Origin: Pleionea sp052032335
Lineage (GTDB): Bacteria > Pseudomonadota > Gammaproteobacteria > Enterobacterales > Kangiellaceae
Assembly (NCBI GenBank): GCA_052032335.1
Contig: JBPEWV010000025.1
Location: forward strand, 1-49,183
Direction of reading: 5' to 3'
DNA length: 49,183 nucleotides
The notes below the pieces were generated by a model. It saw only the letters and a list, made by a program, of their open reading frames with translations. It searched no databases and was not told the DNA's origin. The translations under genes and the position numbers were made by a program. This document shows, one piece after another, positions 9,045 through 17,806 of the stretch (position 1 is the stretch's first letter; every line of letters starts with the position of its first letter).

Positions 9045-9593
9045 TTATTTGCCGGAAGTAAAGCGCACGCCTAAAAAGATTCGATCTTGCTCAAACCAAC
9101 GATCCGCATCCAACGTAATGGCAAAAGTCGGTGACGTGTAGTAATGAAGTCCTACCCGGTAACCAACATCATCGACACCTTCCCTATTAAATTCGGTCTG
9201 GTTGTATTCCAGATTCAGCTCAAGCTGACGGGATAAACGTTTGCGCCAACCGAGTTCGTAGCGGGTGAATTCGTCGTCCAGCTCAGGAACATCCAACTCG
9301 ACTTTCGAATAACCAAGATACATTAACGAACTGGCGGCACTTCCCCAGAAAAAACCGCCACCTAAAGCTTTCGATGTGTAACCCGAGTCGCTGGTATCGC
9401 CATCCAGTGACAGACGATCGTAACTAACGTATAAACCATTTTTTATTGGCAACTGAAGTTTGAATTGCTCGCCATCCAAATCTGGATCATCGGCTTTAAC
9501 GTAACTCAAATCAATGATTGCCATATGCGGCTGGGTTGCCGCGACAAATGGACTTGCGACTAAAAACAGAGCGGTGATTAATTTATTTTTCAT
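9045..9593 (-). CDS. Small outer-membrane beta-barrel protein, unknown role
   Basis: A 182-residue predicted secreted protein. Residues 1-19 form a signal peptide (KNKLITALFLVASPFVAA). The mature part alternates polar and hydrophobic residues in strands such as LYVSYDRLSL, SLMYLGYSKVEL, FTRYELGWRKRL, LELNLEYNQTEF, YRVGLHYY and RIFLGVRF, compatible with an eight-stranded outer-membrane barrel of the OmpA/opacity size class. There is no catalytic motif. It is convergent with the MMPL transporter and shares its terminator, so the two are not co-transcribed. Function is not recognised. Barrel topology is inferred from the strand pattern only. Confidence 0.6.
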   Translation of the reverse strand: MKNKLITALFLVASPFVAATQPHMAIIDLSYVKADDPDLDGEQFKLQLPIKNGLYVSYDRLSLDGDTSDSGYTSKALGGGFFWGSAASSLMYLGYSKVELDVPELDDEFTRYELGWRKRLSRQLELNLEYNQTEFNREGVDDVGYRVGLHYYTSPTFAITLDADRWFEQDRIFLGVRFTSGK

Positions 9594-9760
9594 TTCAGTC
9601 TCACAGCGTTTATCAGTTAATTGCCATTAAATCATAAAATGCGATGGATGGGGGACTAATAAATGACTTTAGGGTAAACCGTTGACACATTTTAACCGTT
9701 TAAAAATAAAAACCTTCACATTGATGGTCGAGACGTCTTTTTAACCACAAGCAATTGCTC

Positions 9761-9766
9761 TATAAT
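9761..9766 (+). promoter_or_regulatory. -10 box of the thiamin operon promoter
   Basis: A consensus TATAAT lies just upstream of the TPP riboswitch, which would put transcription start near 9773. The -35 region is poor (T-rich, around 9738-9743). Confidence 0.6.
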
Positions 9767-9774
9767 GCTTGCAT

Positions 9775-9889
9775 CTGCTCTCGGGGTGCCCGAATGGCTT
9801 TCCATTCATCGTGCTGAGATGCTTCACCAATTCGGTGACATGCAAACCCGTAGAACCTGATCCGGCTAGTATCGGCGTAGGGATGAGCG
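9775..9889 (+). promoter_or_regulatory. TPP riboswitch (THI element)
   Basis: The conserved THI-box parts are present in order: CTCGGGGTGCCC near 9778, GCTGAGATG near 9812, the AACCCGTAGAACCTGATC block near 9844-9861, and CGGCGTAGGGATGAG ending near 9888. The element lies about 105 bases before thiC and would shut down the operon when thiamin pyrophosphate is plentiful. The edges are approximate. Confidence 0.96.
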
Positions 9890-9965
9890 AAAAACTCGAT
9901 GATTGCTTTTATTGTGTTTTATCCTACCGGGATCCCACAAACCATTCATCGACCCGCCCTCTGCG

Positions 9966-9986
9966 CCTCACAAGAATTAAGTGAGG
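9966..9986 (+). promoter_or_regulatory. Shine-Dalgarno-sequestering hairpin before thiC
   Basis: CCTCAC (9966-9971) is complementary to GTGAGG (9981-9986), which contains the thiC ribosome-binding site; the ATG follows at 9993. No T-run follows, so this fits the translational type of TPP control common in Gram-negative bacteria rather than transcription termination. Switching between this stem and an anti-sequestering pair is inferred. Confidence 0.7.
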
Positions 9987-9992
9987 AATATC

Positions 9993-11822
9993 ATGAACAG
10001 CAAAGCCCCTATCGACGCACAGACGTCACATCGCATCACACGAACACCATTACCTGCGAGCACAAAAGTCTACATAGCATCACCCAATATGCCACAGGTA
10101 AAAGTCCCGATGCGACAAATCAACCTGACCGATGGTTCGCAAGTTACACTTTACGATACTTCAGGCCCATACACCGACCCTTCAGTTGAAGTCGATGTTC
10201 ACCAGGGCTTAAAAAACCTGCGCAGTGGCTGGATCGAACAGCGCGATGATACCGAAGAATATCAAGGACGGGGCGTGAAACCGATCGACAATGGACACAG
10301 CGATGAATCCAAAGCCTTTCAATATTTTAATAGCAAGCTGCAACGCCAACCCCGTCGAGCCAAACCGGGGAAAAACGTCACCCAGTTGCATTACGCACGA
10401 CAGGGCATAATTACTCCGGAAATGGAATTCATTGCCATTCGCGAAAACCAGACTCGAGAAGCAATTAATAACGAATTCAACACCAGCGAACGCAATCAGC
10501 GACTGAAAGGCAATGCCATGGGTGCCAACTTACAACCTATCACTGCCGAGTTTGTGCGCAAAGAAGTTGCCGAGGGTCGCGCCATCATTCCCGCCAATAT
10601 CAATCACCCAGAACTCGAACCCATGATCATCGGGCGAAATTTTCTGGTGAAGATTAACGCCAACATTGGTAACTCAGCGCTCACTTCCAGTATCGAAGAA
10701 GAAGTTGAAAAATTGGTCTGGTCGATTCGTTGGGGCGGCGATACAGTTATGGATTTGTCCACCGGCAAACACATTCACGCCACGCGCGACTACATCATTC
10801 GGAATTCCCCCGTTCCGATTGGAACAGTACCCATCTATCAGGCACTGGAAAAAGTTAACGGGGTGGCTGAAGATTTAACTTGGGAAGTTTTCCGCGACAC
10901 CTTGATCGAGCAAGCAGAACAAGGGGTTGATTACTTTACCATTCACGCCGGCGTGCTTTTACGATACGTGCCTCTCACCGCCGATCGCGTCACCGGAATC
11001 GTCTCACGAGGCGGCTCCATTATGGCCAAGTGGTGTATCGCACACCACAAAGAAAACTTTCTCTACACGCATTTCGAAGAAATCTGCGAAATTATGAAAC
11101 AGTACGACGTCAGTTTTTCTTTGGGCGACGGATTAAGACCAGGATCGTTAGCAGACGCCAACGATGCCGCTCAATTTGGCGAACTCGAAACCTTGGGCGA
11201 ACTCACAAAAATTGCCTGGAAGCACGACGTTCAAGTCATGATCGAAGGACCCGGCCACGTACCGATGCATATGATAAAAGAAAACATGGACAAACAGCTG
11301 GAGCATTGTCATGAAGCCCCCTTCTACACACTCGGTCCGTTAACCACCGACATTGCACCTGGCTACGATCACTTTACCAGCGGCATTGGTGCGGCCATGA
11401 TCGGCTGGTTCGGTTGTGCCATGCTGTGCTATGTCACACCGAAAGAACATTTGGGTTTGCCCAATCGCGACGATGTTAAAGAAGGCATCATAACTTACAA
11501 AATAGCCGCACACGCTGCCGATATCGCCAAAGGTCATCCAGGTGCCCGTTATCGCGATGACATGTTATCAAAAGCGCGGTTCGAATTTCGTTGGGAAGAT
11601 CAATTTAATCTCGGTCTCGACCCTGACCGCGCCAGGGAATATCACGACGAAACCTTGCCCAAAGACTCGGCAAAGGTCGCCCATTTCTGTTCCATGTGCG
11701 GTCCCAAGTTTTGCTCCATGAAAATCAGTCAGGAAGTACGAGATTACGCCGAACAGGGTATGCAGCAAAAATCGAAAGAATTTCTGGCCAAAGGTGCCGA
11801 AATTTATATTGAGCCATCGTAA
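9993..11822 (+). CDS. thiC: Phosphomethylpyrimidine synthase ThiC
   Basis: Radical-SAM enzyme that rearranges aminoimidazole ribotide (AIR) to HMP phosphate, the pyrimidine half of thiamin. About 609 residues, full length. The C-terminal iron-sulfur motif CSMCGPKFC (CxxCxxxxC) that binds the 4Fe-4S cluster is intact, as are the long conserved blocks RGGSIMAKWCIAHHKENF, EGPGHVPMHMI and GPLTTDIAPGYDH. I choose the ATG at 9993 because GAGGA sits six bases upstream; the in-frame GTG at 9981 is inside that Shine-Dalgarno stem. It is the first gene of the thiamin operon, directly controlled by the TPP riboswitch. Confidence 0.97.
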   Translation: MNSKAPIDAQTSHRITRTPLPASTKVYIASPNMPQVKVPMRQINLTDGSQVTLYDTSGPYTDPSVEVDVHQGLKNLRSGWIEQRDDTEEYQGRGVKPIDNGHSDESKAFQYFNSKLQRQPRRAKPGKNVTQLHYARQGIITPEMEFIAIRENQTREAINNEFNTSERNQRLKGNAMGANLQPITAEFVRKEVAEGRAIIPANINHPELEPMIIGRNFLVKINANIGNSALTSSIEEEVEKLVWSIRWGGDTVMDLSTGKHIHATRDYIIRNSPVPIGTVPIYQALEKVNGVAEDLTWEVFRDTLIEQAEQGVDYFTIHAGVLLRYVPLTADRVTGIVSRGGSIMAKWCIAHHKENFLYTHFEEICEIMKQYDVSFSLGDGLRPGSLADANDAAQFGELETLGELTKIAWKHDVQVMIEGPGHVPMHMIKENMDKQLEHCHEAPFYTLGPLTTDIAPGYDHFTSGIGAAMIGWFGCAMLCYVTPKEHLGLPNRDDVKEGIITYKIAAHAADIAKGHPGARYRDDMLSKARFEFRWEDQFNLGLDPDRAREYHDETLPKDSAKVAHFCSMCGPKFCSMKISQEVRDYAEQGMQQKSKEFLAKGAEIYIEPS

Positions 11823-11991
11823 AGCAGTAATTATTCGACCCGTACGAAAGGATGGTTGTTCAGATTAATGGTTGTGCAGGCTCGCCCTTGCGCAACTTAA
11901 CAGCTTCAGAAAAGCTTAACGGCTTCTAAAAAACAAGTGACACTGAACGACGACTCCAAGCTTAGTTGTAGGGTAAAAAATAGGTGATGCA

Positions 11992-13086
11992 TTGACCAAT
12001 CAAAAGCTCAACATAGGAATTGCAGGAGCGGGAATCATGGGCCGACTTCTTGCTCTGCAACTGACTGATGCCGGGCACAAAGTCACTCTGTTTGACCAGA
12101 AAGCGATAAGCGACACCGATAGCGCATCCTTTACCGCGGCCGGCATGCTTACGCCCTACGCAGAAATTGAAACAGCAGAGATACCCATTTTTGCCATGGG
12201 ACAAAATTCCATCGAATTGTGGAAAAAGCTGGTGAAACGTTTGGGCGACCATCTGGGATTTTATCAATACGGTTCGCTAATGGTAGCGCACGGCAGTGAT
12301 CAAGCGGACCTGCTCAGTTTCAACCAACGACTTAATAGCAAACTTGCCGATGCAGCGGCGTCGGTCAAACCAATGTTAAGTCATGACCTAGCAGCGCTTG
12401 AACCTGAACTCGTCCCCACTTTTCGACAGGCAACTTTCCTGCCAGACGAAGCCTGGCTGTGCAGCCATCGTGTGATGAATCGACTGGCAACCGAGTTGCT
12501 CGAACTGGATGTCTGCTGGTATTCAAAAACATCGGTGACCGGGGTTAGCGCTCACACGATCCAAACTGCCCAACAAAGTTTTCACTTCGACTGGGCCATA
12601 GATGCCAGAGGCTTGGGCGCAAAGTCACAATGGTCAGAATTAAGAGCAGTTCGAGGTGAACTGATCGAACTGCAAGCACCGGAAGTCACCATTCGTCGTA
12701 TGGTGCGACTGATGCATCCGCGTTATCGATTATATCTTGTACCACAATTTAGCAATGACCGTTATTTAATCGGTGCGACACAAATTGAAAGCAACGATAC
12801 AGGTCCAATCACGGTGCGCTCAACCATGGAATTATTATCGGCGGTTTATTCCATTCATCCGGGGTTTGCCGAAGCCAGGGTGTTGAACTCTCGCACGCAA
12901 TGTCGCCCGGCGTTGAACAACAATCTACCGTTAATTAAAACTTCTGATGGGATAATCCGGGTCAACGGATTATTTCGTCACGGTTATCTACTGGCGCCCA
13001 CACTGGCACAAGAGATCGTAAACTGGATCAACAGCAGTGTGTCGTATCAATCGTCTTATACCAAACTTTTTCAACAGGTTGCATAA
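11992..13086 (+). CDS. thiO: Glycine oxidase ThiO (FAD-dependent)
   Basis: Oxidises glycine to the imine (dehydroglycine) used by ThiG, with O2 as electron acceptor. 364 residues. The N-terminal FAD dinucleotide fold reads IGIAGAGIMGRLLALQL, and the C-terminal region (RPALNNNLPLI, NGLFRHGYLLAP) matches the DAO/ThiO family. The start is a TTG at 11992 with AGGTGA about five bases upstream; the nearby ATG at 11988 is out of frame and hits a stop at once. A 169-base gap after thiC holds no gene or clear terminator. Its presence, with no thiH in the window, indicates the aerobic route to the thiazole. The stop is immediately followed by the thiS ATG. Confidence 0.9.
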   Translation: MTNQKLNIGIAGAGIMGRLLALQLTDAGHKVTLFDQKAISDTDSASFTAAGMLTPYAEIETAEIPIFAMGQNSIELWKKLVKRLGDHLGFYQYGSLMVAHGSDQADLLSFNQRLNSKLADAAASVKPMLSHDLAALEPELVPTFRQATFLPDEAWLCSHRVMNRLATELLELDVCWYSKTSVTGVSAHTIQTAQQSFHFDWAIDARGLGAKSQWSELRAVRGELIELQAPEVTIRRMVRLMHPRYRLYLVPQFSNDRYLIGATQIESNDTGPITVRSTMELLSAVYSIHPGFAEARVLNSRTQCRPALNNNLPLIKTSDGIIRVNGLFRHGYLLAPTLAQEIVNWINSSVSYQSSYTKLFQQVA

Positions 13087-13287
13087 ATGATTTCAATTCA
13101 GATTAATGGCGAAAATAAAATGATCGGTGAGCAAAACCTCGCCGCGATTCTCGAACAATACGCTGACGCAAAATCACCGTTTGCCATTGCGATTAATGAA
13201 CAATTTATTCCGCGAGGTCAATACTCGTCCACGCAACTTAAGCCGGGTGATCGAGTGGAAATTGTCTCGCCCATGCAAGGTGGTTAA
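13087..13287 (+). CDS. thiS: Sulfur carrier protein ThiS
   Basis: A 66-residue ubiquitin-fold sulfur carrier. Its C-terminal Gly-Gly (SPMQGG) is adenylated by ThiF and converted to a thiocarboxylate that donates sulfur to the thiazole. Length and the PRGQYSSTQLKPGDRVEIVSPMQGG-type ending (read in parts) are canonical. It starts directly after the thiO stop with no gap, which suggests translational coupling. Complete, with nothing unusual seen. Confidence 0.95.
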   Translation: MISIQINGENKMIGEQNLAAILEQYADAKSPFAIAINEQFIPRGQYSSTQLKPGDRVEIVSPMQGG

Positions 13288-13334
13288 TTTCAACTTTTCT
13301 CACTCAGAACATCACTTCAATTCAGGAAATCACT

Positions 13335-14114
13335 ATGTGGCATCTCGCAAATCAACAATTGAAGAGTCGATTACTCATTGGCACTGCTCTTTACCCTTCA
13401 CCAGAAATTATGCAGCAGGCCATTTTGGCTTCTGGCTCGGAAGTTGTCACTGTCTCACTCAGACGACAATTGAATCAGCAAGGCAACAATGACTTTTGGG
13501 CGTTATTGAAACAAATGGAAGTCAATCTTCTTCCGAATACTGCGGGTTGCCATACGGCCAAAGAGGCGATCGCCGTTGCGCATATGGCACGCGAAATTTT
13601 TGCGACGAACTGGATAAAACTTGAAGTCATTGGCGATGAATACAACTTACAACCCGAGCCCTTTGCTTTGCTTGAGGCAACGCGTGAATTAATTGCCGAA
13701 GGTTTTGAAGTGTTTCCTTATTGCACCGACGATCTGGTGTTATGCCAAAAACTGGTCGATGCCGGTTGCAGGATTCTTATGCCCTGGGGTTCCCCCATAG
13801 GTACCGGACGAGGATTAATGAATCCCTACGCCTTACGTACGCTGCGGCAACGCCTTCCCGATACTCAACTTATCGTTGACGCTGGTATTGGAGCTCCATC
13901 ACATGCCGTACAGGCGATGGAGTTAGGATTCGATGGTGTGCTCCTGAATACCGCCATCGCTCAAGCAAACGATCCGGTATTGATGGCACAAGCTTTTAAA
14001 CAGTCGGTACTTGCGGGCCGACTGGGTTTCGAAGCGGGTCGGATCCCCGAGAGAGATTTAGCGCAACCCAGCACTCCCACTTTGGGCACGCCCTTCTGGC
14101 AACAAACGCAATAG
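13335..14114 (+). CDS. thiG: Thiazole synthase ThiG
   Basis: TIM-barrel enzyme condensing 1-deoxyxylulose 5-phosphate, dehydroglycine and the ThiS thiocarboxylate to the thiazole phosphate. 259 residues, the usual length. The Schiff-base lysine is in WIKLEVIGDEYNLQP, and the phosphate-binding loops appear as MPWGSPIGTGRGL and VDAGIGAPSHAVQAMELG. It follows thiS by 47 bases and precedes thiDE by 43 bases in the same orientation, consistent with one operon. The C-terminal LGTPF tail is slightly extended. Identification is secure. Confidence 0.96.
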   Translation: MWHLANQQLKSRLLIGTALYPSPEIMQQAILASGSEVVTVSLRRQLNQQGNNDFWALLKQMEVNLLPNTAGCHTAKEAIAVAHMAREIFATNWIKLEVIGDEYNLQPEPFALLEATRELIAEGFEVFPYCTDDLVLCQKLVDAGCRILMPWGSPIGTGRGLMNPYALRTLRQRLPDTQLIVDAGIGAPSHAVQAMELGFDGVLLNTAIAQANDPVLMAQAFKQSVLAGRLGFEAGRIPERDLAQPSTPTLGTPFWQQTQ

Positions 14115-14157
14115 TTTACGATACTGTATAAGAACTTCGCAGGTACAGGAAAGCTGA

Positions 14158-15651
14158 ATGACAAAAAAAGCCAAATCACCCGTGCGCCCCATTGTGCTCA
14201 ATATAGCCGGCCATGACTCATCAGGAATGGCCGGGGTGTCTGCCGACACTCGGGTGCAATCGGCTCTCGGCGTTCATAGTGCGGCGACAATTTCAGCCAA
14301 TACGGCGCAAACCAACATTGCGATCCATGCCATCAATCCGGTCGACGAGGCATCCTTTTGTTCACAGCTCGATGCTGGATTATCATTACCCATCGATGTT
14401 ATTAAAACCGGGCTCATCGTTTCGGCCGAACAAATTCATACCCTTCACGAACGATTGCATCATCGTTCTCTACCAGTGGTTTGCGATCCTGTGTTGTCCA
14501 GCAGCAGTGGCGCAACTTTTCAAGACGATGATTATCTGGTAACACTGCGGGAAAAATTACTTCCCATGACTTCTGTCGTCACTCCCAATATCGAAGAAGC
14601 CAGCAAAATATCGGGTCTGAAAATTCGCACCACCGACGATGTTGAGGCAGCCGCGAAAATGATACTGGCCATGGGCGCCGATTCCGTAATTATCAAAGGC
14701 GGACACAGCGTACAGCCCTGGGCTCAAGATTATTACCTGGACGACACGCGTTCTTTCTGGCTTTCGAGTCGCAGAATTGAGACGATTAATACTCGAGGAA
14801 CAGGATGTGTGTTCGCGTCGGCCTTGGCCAGTGCACTGGCTTTGAACTATTCAAAATACGATGCCGCCGTGATCGCAAAAATGACCATTAATCAGGGTTT
14901 GCGCCTTGGCTACAGCACGGAAACCGAGCAAGGTCCTGTTTCGGTAGACTCGTTTCCTTGTCACCAAATCGACCTGCCCTGTTTAACCCGGGAAGCCTCC
15001 TTTGATTTTTCAGAGTTTGACTTTCCCGAATGCAATCAGCCCATTCTTGGGCTTTATCCTATTGTCGATCGCGCTGAGTGGATTGAACGATTAGCGTCCA
15101 GTGGCATATCGACCATTCAATTAAGGGTCAAAGATCTCGAAGGCGATGCTCTGGAGCAAGAAATTAAATCCGCCATTGAACTATCGAACAAACACAATTG
15201 TCGTTTGTTCATTAACGATTATTGGCAGCTGGCAATAAAATATAATGCTTACGGTGTGCATCTCGGTCAGGACGATCTGGGAACCGCCGATGTCACCGCT
15301 ATTCATTCCGCCGGTTTACGATTAGGCATCAGCACGCATTGCCATTACGAAGTGGCCCGAGCGCACAGTTATCGACCATCCTATATCGCTTGTGGACCTG
15401 TTTTCCCAACCAGAACAAAAATGATGCCCTGGATTCCTCATGGTATTGACGGACTGGCGTATTGGCGTAGAGTACTCAATTATCCAGTTGTTGCTATTGG
15501 TGGTATTGACGAACAACGATTACCCAAAGTGGTAGCAACCGGCGTTGACAGTGTTGCCATGATTTCAGCAATCACTCAAGCGACTTCGCCAGAATCGGTG
15601 GCATTGTCGTTGGTTCAACAATTTAATTCGTTAAAGCCGTTAACCGTATGA
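14158..15651 (+). CDS. thiDE: Bifunctional HMP(-P) kinase / thiamin phosphate synthase (ThiD-ThiE fusion)
   Basis: A 497-residue fusion. Residues about 15-265 are a ThiD ribokinase-fold domain that phosphorylates HMP phosphate to the pyrophosphate; visible are LNIAGHDSSGMAGVSAD, VCDPVLSSSSG, TPNIEEASKI, the kinase GGHS loop and the anion hole NTRGTGCVFASAL. Residues about 297-490 are ThiE, joining HMP-PP with thiazole phosphate; visible are LYPIVDRAEW, QLRVKDL, FINDYWQLA, GVHLGQDDL, ACGPVFPTRTK and VVAIGGI. The first motif has GHDSSGM where most ThiD proteins have GSDSSGG. The stop overlaps the thiF start by four bases (ATGA). The fusion order D then E occurs in several bacterial groups. Confidence 0.94.
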   Translation: MTKKAKSPVRPIVLNIAGHDSSGMAGVSADTRVQSALGVHSAATISANTAQTNIAIHAINPVDEASFCSQLDAGLSLPIDVIKTGLIVSAEQIHTLHERLHHRSLPVVCDPVLSSSSGATFQDDDYLVTLREKLLPMTSVVTPNIEEASKISGLKIRTTDDVEAAAKMILAMGADSVIIKGGHSVQPWAQDYYLDDTRSFWLSSRRIETINTRGTGCVFASALASALALNYSKYDAAVIAKMTINQGLRLGYSTETEQGPVSVDSFPCHQIDLPCLTREASFDFSEFDFPECNQPILGLYPIVDRAEWIERLASSGISTIQLRVKDLEGDALEQEIKSAIELSNKHNCRLFINDYWQLAIKYNAYGVHLGQDDLGTADVTAIHSAGLRLGISTHCHYEVARAHSYRPSYIACGPVFPTRTKMMPWIPHGIDGLAYWRRVLNYPVVAIGGIDEQRLPKVVATGVDSVAMISAITQATSPESVALSLVQQFNSLKPLTV

Positions 15652-16751
15652 CCGAACACACAACATTTTCATCCAACGAATGGTTACGATACACCCGTCA
15701 CATTCAATTGCCTCAAATCGGCCCTGAGGGCCAGACACGGTTAAAACAATCCACAGTATTAATTATTGGCTGCGGTGGTCTCGGTTCTCCGGTTGCACTT
15801 TATCTGGCCGCCGCCGGTGTCGGGCACATCATATTAGTCGATGGCGACTCGGTGGATGTTACCAACTTACAGCGTCAAATATTATTCGACTCGGAATCTG
15901 TGGGGCAATTAAAATCGACTGCAGGCAAAAACAGACTGCACGCGCTCAACCCAGAAATTAAAATCACGGCAATTACTGATTCGCTGACGCTCGATAACGC
16001 ACCCTCACTGATTCAGCAATCTGACTTGATACTCGACTGTACTGACAACTTTGCCACTCGCTATCTAATTAATGACACCTGTGCAAAGTTTAAAAAGCCC
16101 TGGGTATTCGCCAGTATTCATCAGTTTTCAGGGCAATGCGCCTTGTTCACTCCAGAAACCGCCTGCTTCCGTTGCTTGTTTCCTGATACGCCCACGGAGG
16201 TTCCCGACTGTAACGCCGCTGGCGTTCTCGGAATTCTGCCCGGAATGCTCGGACTATTTCAAGCTAATGAAGCGATAAAATATTTAACCGGTTTACCAAC
16301 GCCCTTGAAAAATACCTTATTGTTGATCGAAGCCATCGACCTGACATTTCGGAAAATAAAATTATCAAAAGCCAACGATTGTGTCGTATGCCAACAAAAA
16401 AAATCGCCTGAGCAATTACAATCTTACTATCAAGTTATGTGTCAATCGGATTCAAATGATGAAAACCAGATTTCGCCGCAACAATTTGAATCGATTAAAG
16501 ACAAGAGCAACACATTACTCCTCGACGTAAGAACCGAAGCGGAGCGCACCGCTTTTCATATTGGTGGCCTTCATATTCCTCTTTCGAAGTTAGATCAAAA
16601 TCTGGAACAGCTCGATAAAAGTAAAACCGTGGTCTGTTACTGTCAGTCTGGCATTCGATCACTAAAAGCCTGCCAACAGCTGCAACAGCATGGCTTTAAA
16701 TCGATCAGTTTAAACTCCGGATTAAGTGGCTTGCTGAAGTTAAAGTCTTAA
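15648..16751 (+). CDS. thiF: ThiF-like ThiS adenylyltransferase with C-terminal rhodanese domain
   Basis: E1-like enzyme that adenylates the ThiS C-terminus for sulfur loading; 367 residues against about 250 for E. coli ThiF. The E1 domain has the nucleotide motif GCGGLGSP (41-48), the catalytic Asp in DLILDCTDN (130), zinc cysteines as CFRC (173/176) and CVVC (245/248), and Cys188 in PDCNAAG at the ThiF persulfide-linking position. Residues about 275-367 form a rhodanese domain with the active loop CQSGIRS (Cys332). The fused rhodanese could supply persulfide sulfur, as in MoeB-rhodanese proteins. It may also serve MoaD, since HesA/MoeB/ThiF proteins overlap. It is last in the operon, with an ATGA overlap to thiDE. 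Confidence 0.9.
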   Translation: MTEHTTFSSNEWLRYTRHIQLPQIGPEGQTRLKQSTVLIIGCGGLGSPVALYLAAAGVGHIILVDGDSVDVTNLQRQILFDSESVGQLKSTAGKNRLHALNPEIKITAITDSLTLDNAPSLIQQSDLILDCTDNFATRYLINDTCAKFKKPWVFASIHQFSGQCALFTPETACFRCLFPDTPTEVPDCNAAGVLGILPGMLGLFQANEAIKYLTGLPTPLKNTLLLIEAIDLTFRKIKLSKANDCVVCQQKKSPEQLQSYYQVMCQSDSNDENQISPQQFESIKDKSNTLLLDVRTEAERTAFHIGGLHIPLSKLDQNLEQLDKSKTVVCYCQSGIRSLKACQQLQQHGFKSISLNSGLSGLLKLKS

Positions 16752-16875
16752 TCCCCATAACCGTCCGAGCAATTTCATAATAGGTGAATATTCACGTTTC
16801 AACTTGAGTCTGATTCACTTTGCATTCAGGTTAAATTGCCATACTGAAGTCGAACCAAAACAAAAGGTAACGACT

Positions 16876-17385
16876 ATGAAACAGATTATTCTTTACATAA
16901 TTTTAGCAATGACTTCATTGGTTTCGTTCGCGGATCATAAGACGCATGAAAGTAGAAGTCTGTGGCACGGCAATCAAGACACCAGCTTTGCCAACGTAAA
17001 ATACCACAACAACCGACGAGCATCTTTTAAATGCTTTAACGCATGGGGCGATAAGATCAGAGGTCGTTTTGATCGACTTGAAAAACAATTAATTGAACTG
17101 GGCGGCGGTTATTGCAAACGCAAATTCACGAAAAATTATCACGGCGATCTATCAATATTTGACAATACCGAGATTCCTAAGAGTATGGTCATAAACGCTA
17201 TTCGCCAAGTAAAACGTGACTATCAGATTAGCCATGCGCAAGTCATTAAAGCGAAAAAACTAAAGATCGGTAATGATAGTTTCAAGTACGTGCTGGTCTA
17301 TCAAGCGCCCGGTTATGGAAAAAGAAAGTTTAAAGTAAAACAGAACCTTTGGAACGGTCGAGTCATAAGAACCCGAGAGGTCTAG
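16876..17385 (+). CDS. Secreted basic protein of unknown function
   Basis: A 169-residue protein. Residues 1-19 form a signal peptide (KQIILYIILAMTSLVSFA), and the mature part is strongly basic, with two cysteines (in SFKCFNAWG and GGGYCKRKF) that could pair in the periplasm. The ATG at 16876 has AAAGGTAA upstream and opens directly with the signal peptide; a TTG further upstream would bury it. It lies 124 bases after thiF on the same strand and is followed by a hairpin, so it is probably its own unit. I recognise no family. The C-terminal motif APGYGKRKFKVKQNLWNG looks like a small beta-sheet domain, but that is a guess. Confidence 0.55.
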   Translation: MKQIILYIILAMTSLVSFADHKTHESRSLWHGNQDTSFANVKYHNNRRASFKCFNAWGDKIRGRFDRLEKQLIELGGGYCKRKFTKNYHGDLSIFDNTEIPKSMVINAIRQVKRDYQISHAQVIKAKKLKIGNDSFKYVLVYQAPGYGKRKFKVKQNLWNGRVIRTREV

Positions 17386-17406
17386 TCAGCATTGGCATCT
17401 TTCAAT

Positions 17407-17433
17407 CGCTCAACCTAAATTCTTGGTTGAGCG
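17407..17433 (+). terminator. Hairpin terminator after the secreted basic protein
   Basis: A 9-bp stem CGCTCAACC (17407-17415) with GGTTGAGCG (17425-17433). The T-tract is interrupted (CCTTATTT), so termination may be moderate. Confidence 0.6.
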
Positions 17434-17806
17434 CCTTATTTCCCATTTAGACTCTCTGCGACGTTAGATCACCATCCCTTAACATTTCGCTGATTTAAGA
17501 ACGGTCTCCCAAAACATATAGCCGTTCAACAACGCTGCCAAACATTCAATTCATCAGGAAGTCTCACTTTTTACAGGCTTACATCTAAAAGCCCTGGAGT
17601 CTTGCTACGGCTTTCGATGCCAGTCGTCTTGTTCTAAAATCAACTGCTCCTTTTTCGGCCGGTCTTAACGGTATAAATTCGACACTGTCAAAAATATGTC
17701 TAAACTTGAAAAAACAATCTAAGCTTGTAACCTGAATTCGAGTAGTTTAAGTTAGACTCTGATTCGCACATCTTATTAATTTAAAAAGAAAATTTAAGGA
17801 GCTCCA
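17434..17806. other. Gene-free region upstream of mscS
   Basis: About 370 bases with no supported gene on either strand. It is AT-rich near its right end, where the mscS promoter is expected. A strong Shine-Dalgarno sequence AAGGAG sits directly before the mscS ATG. I see no convincing operator or RNA structure. Confidence 0.5.
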
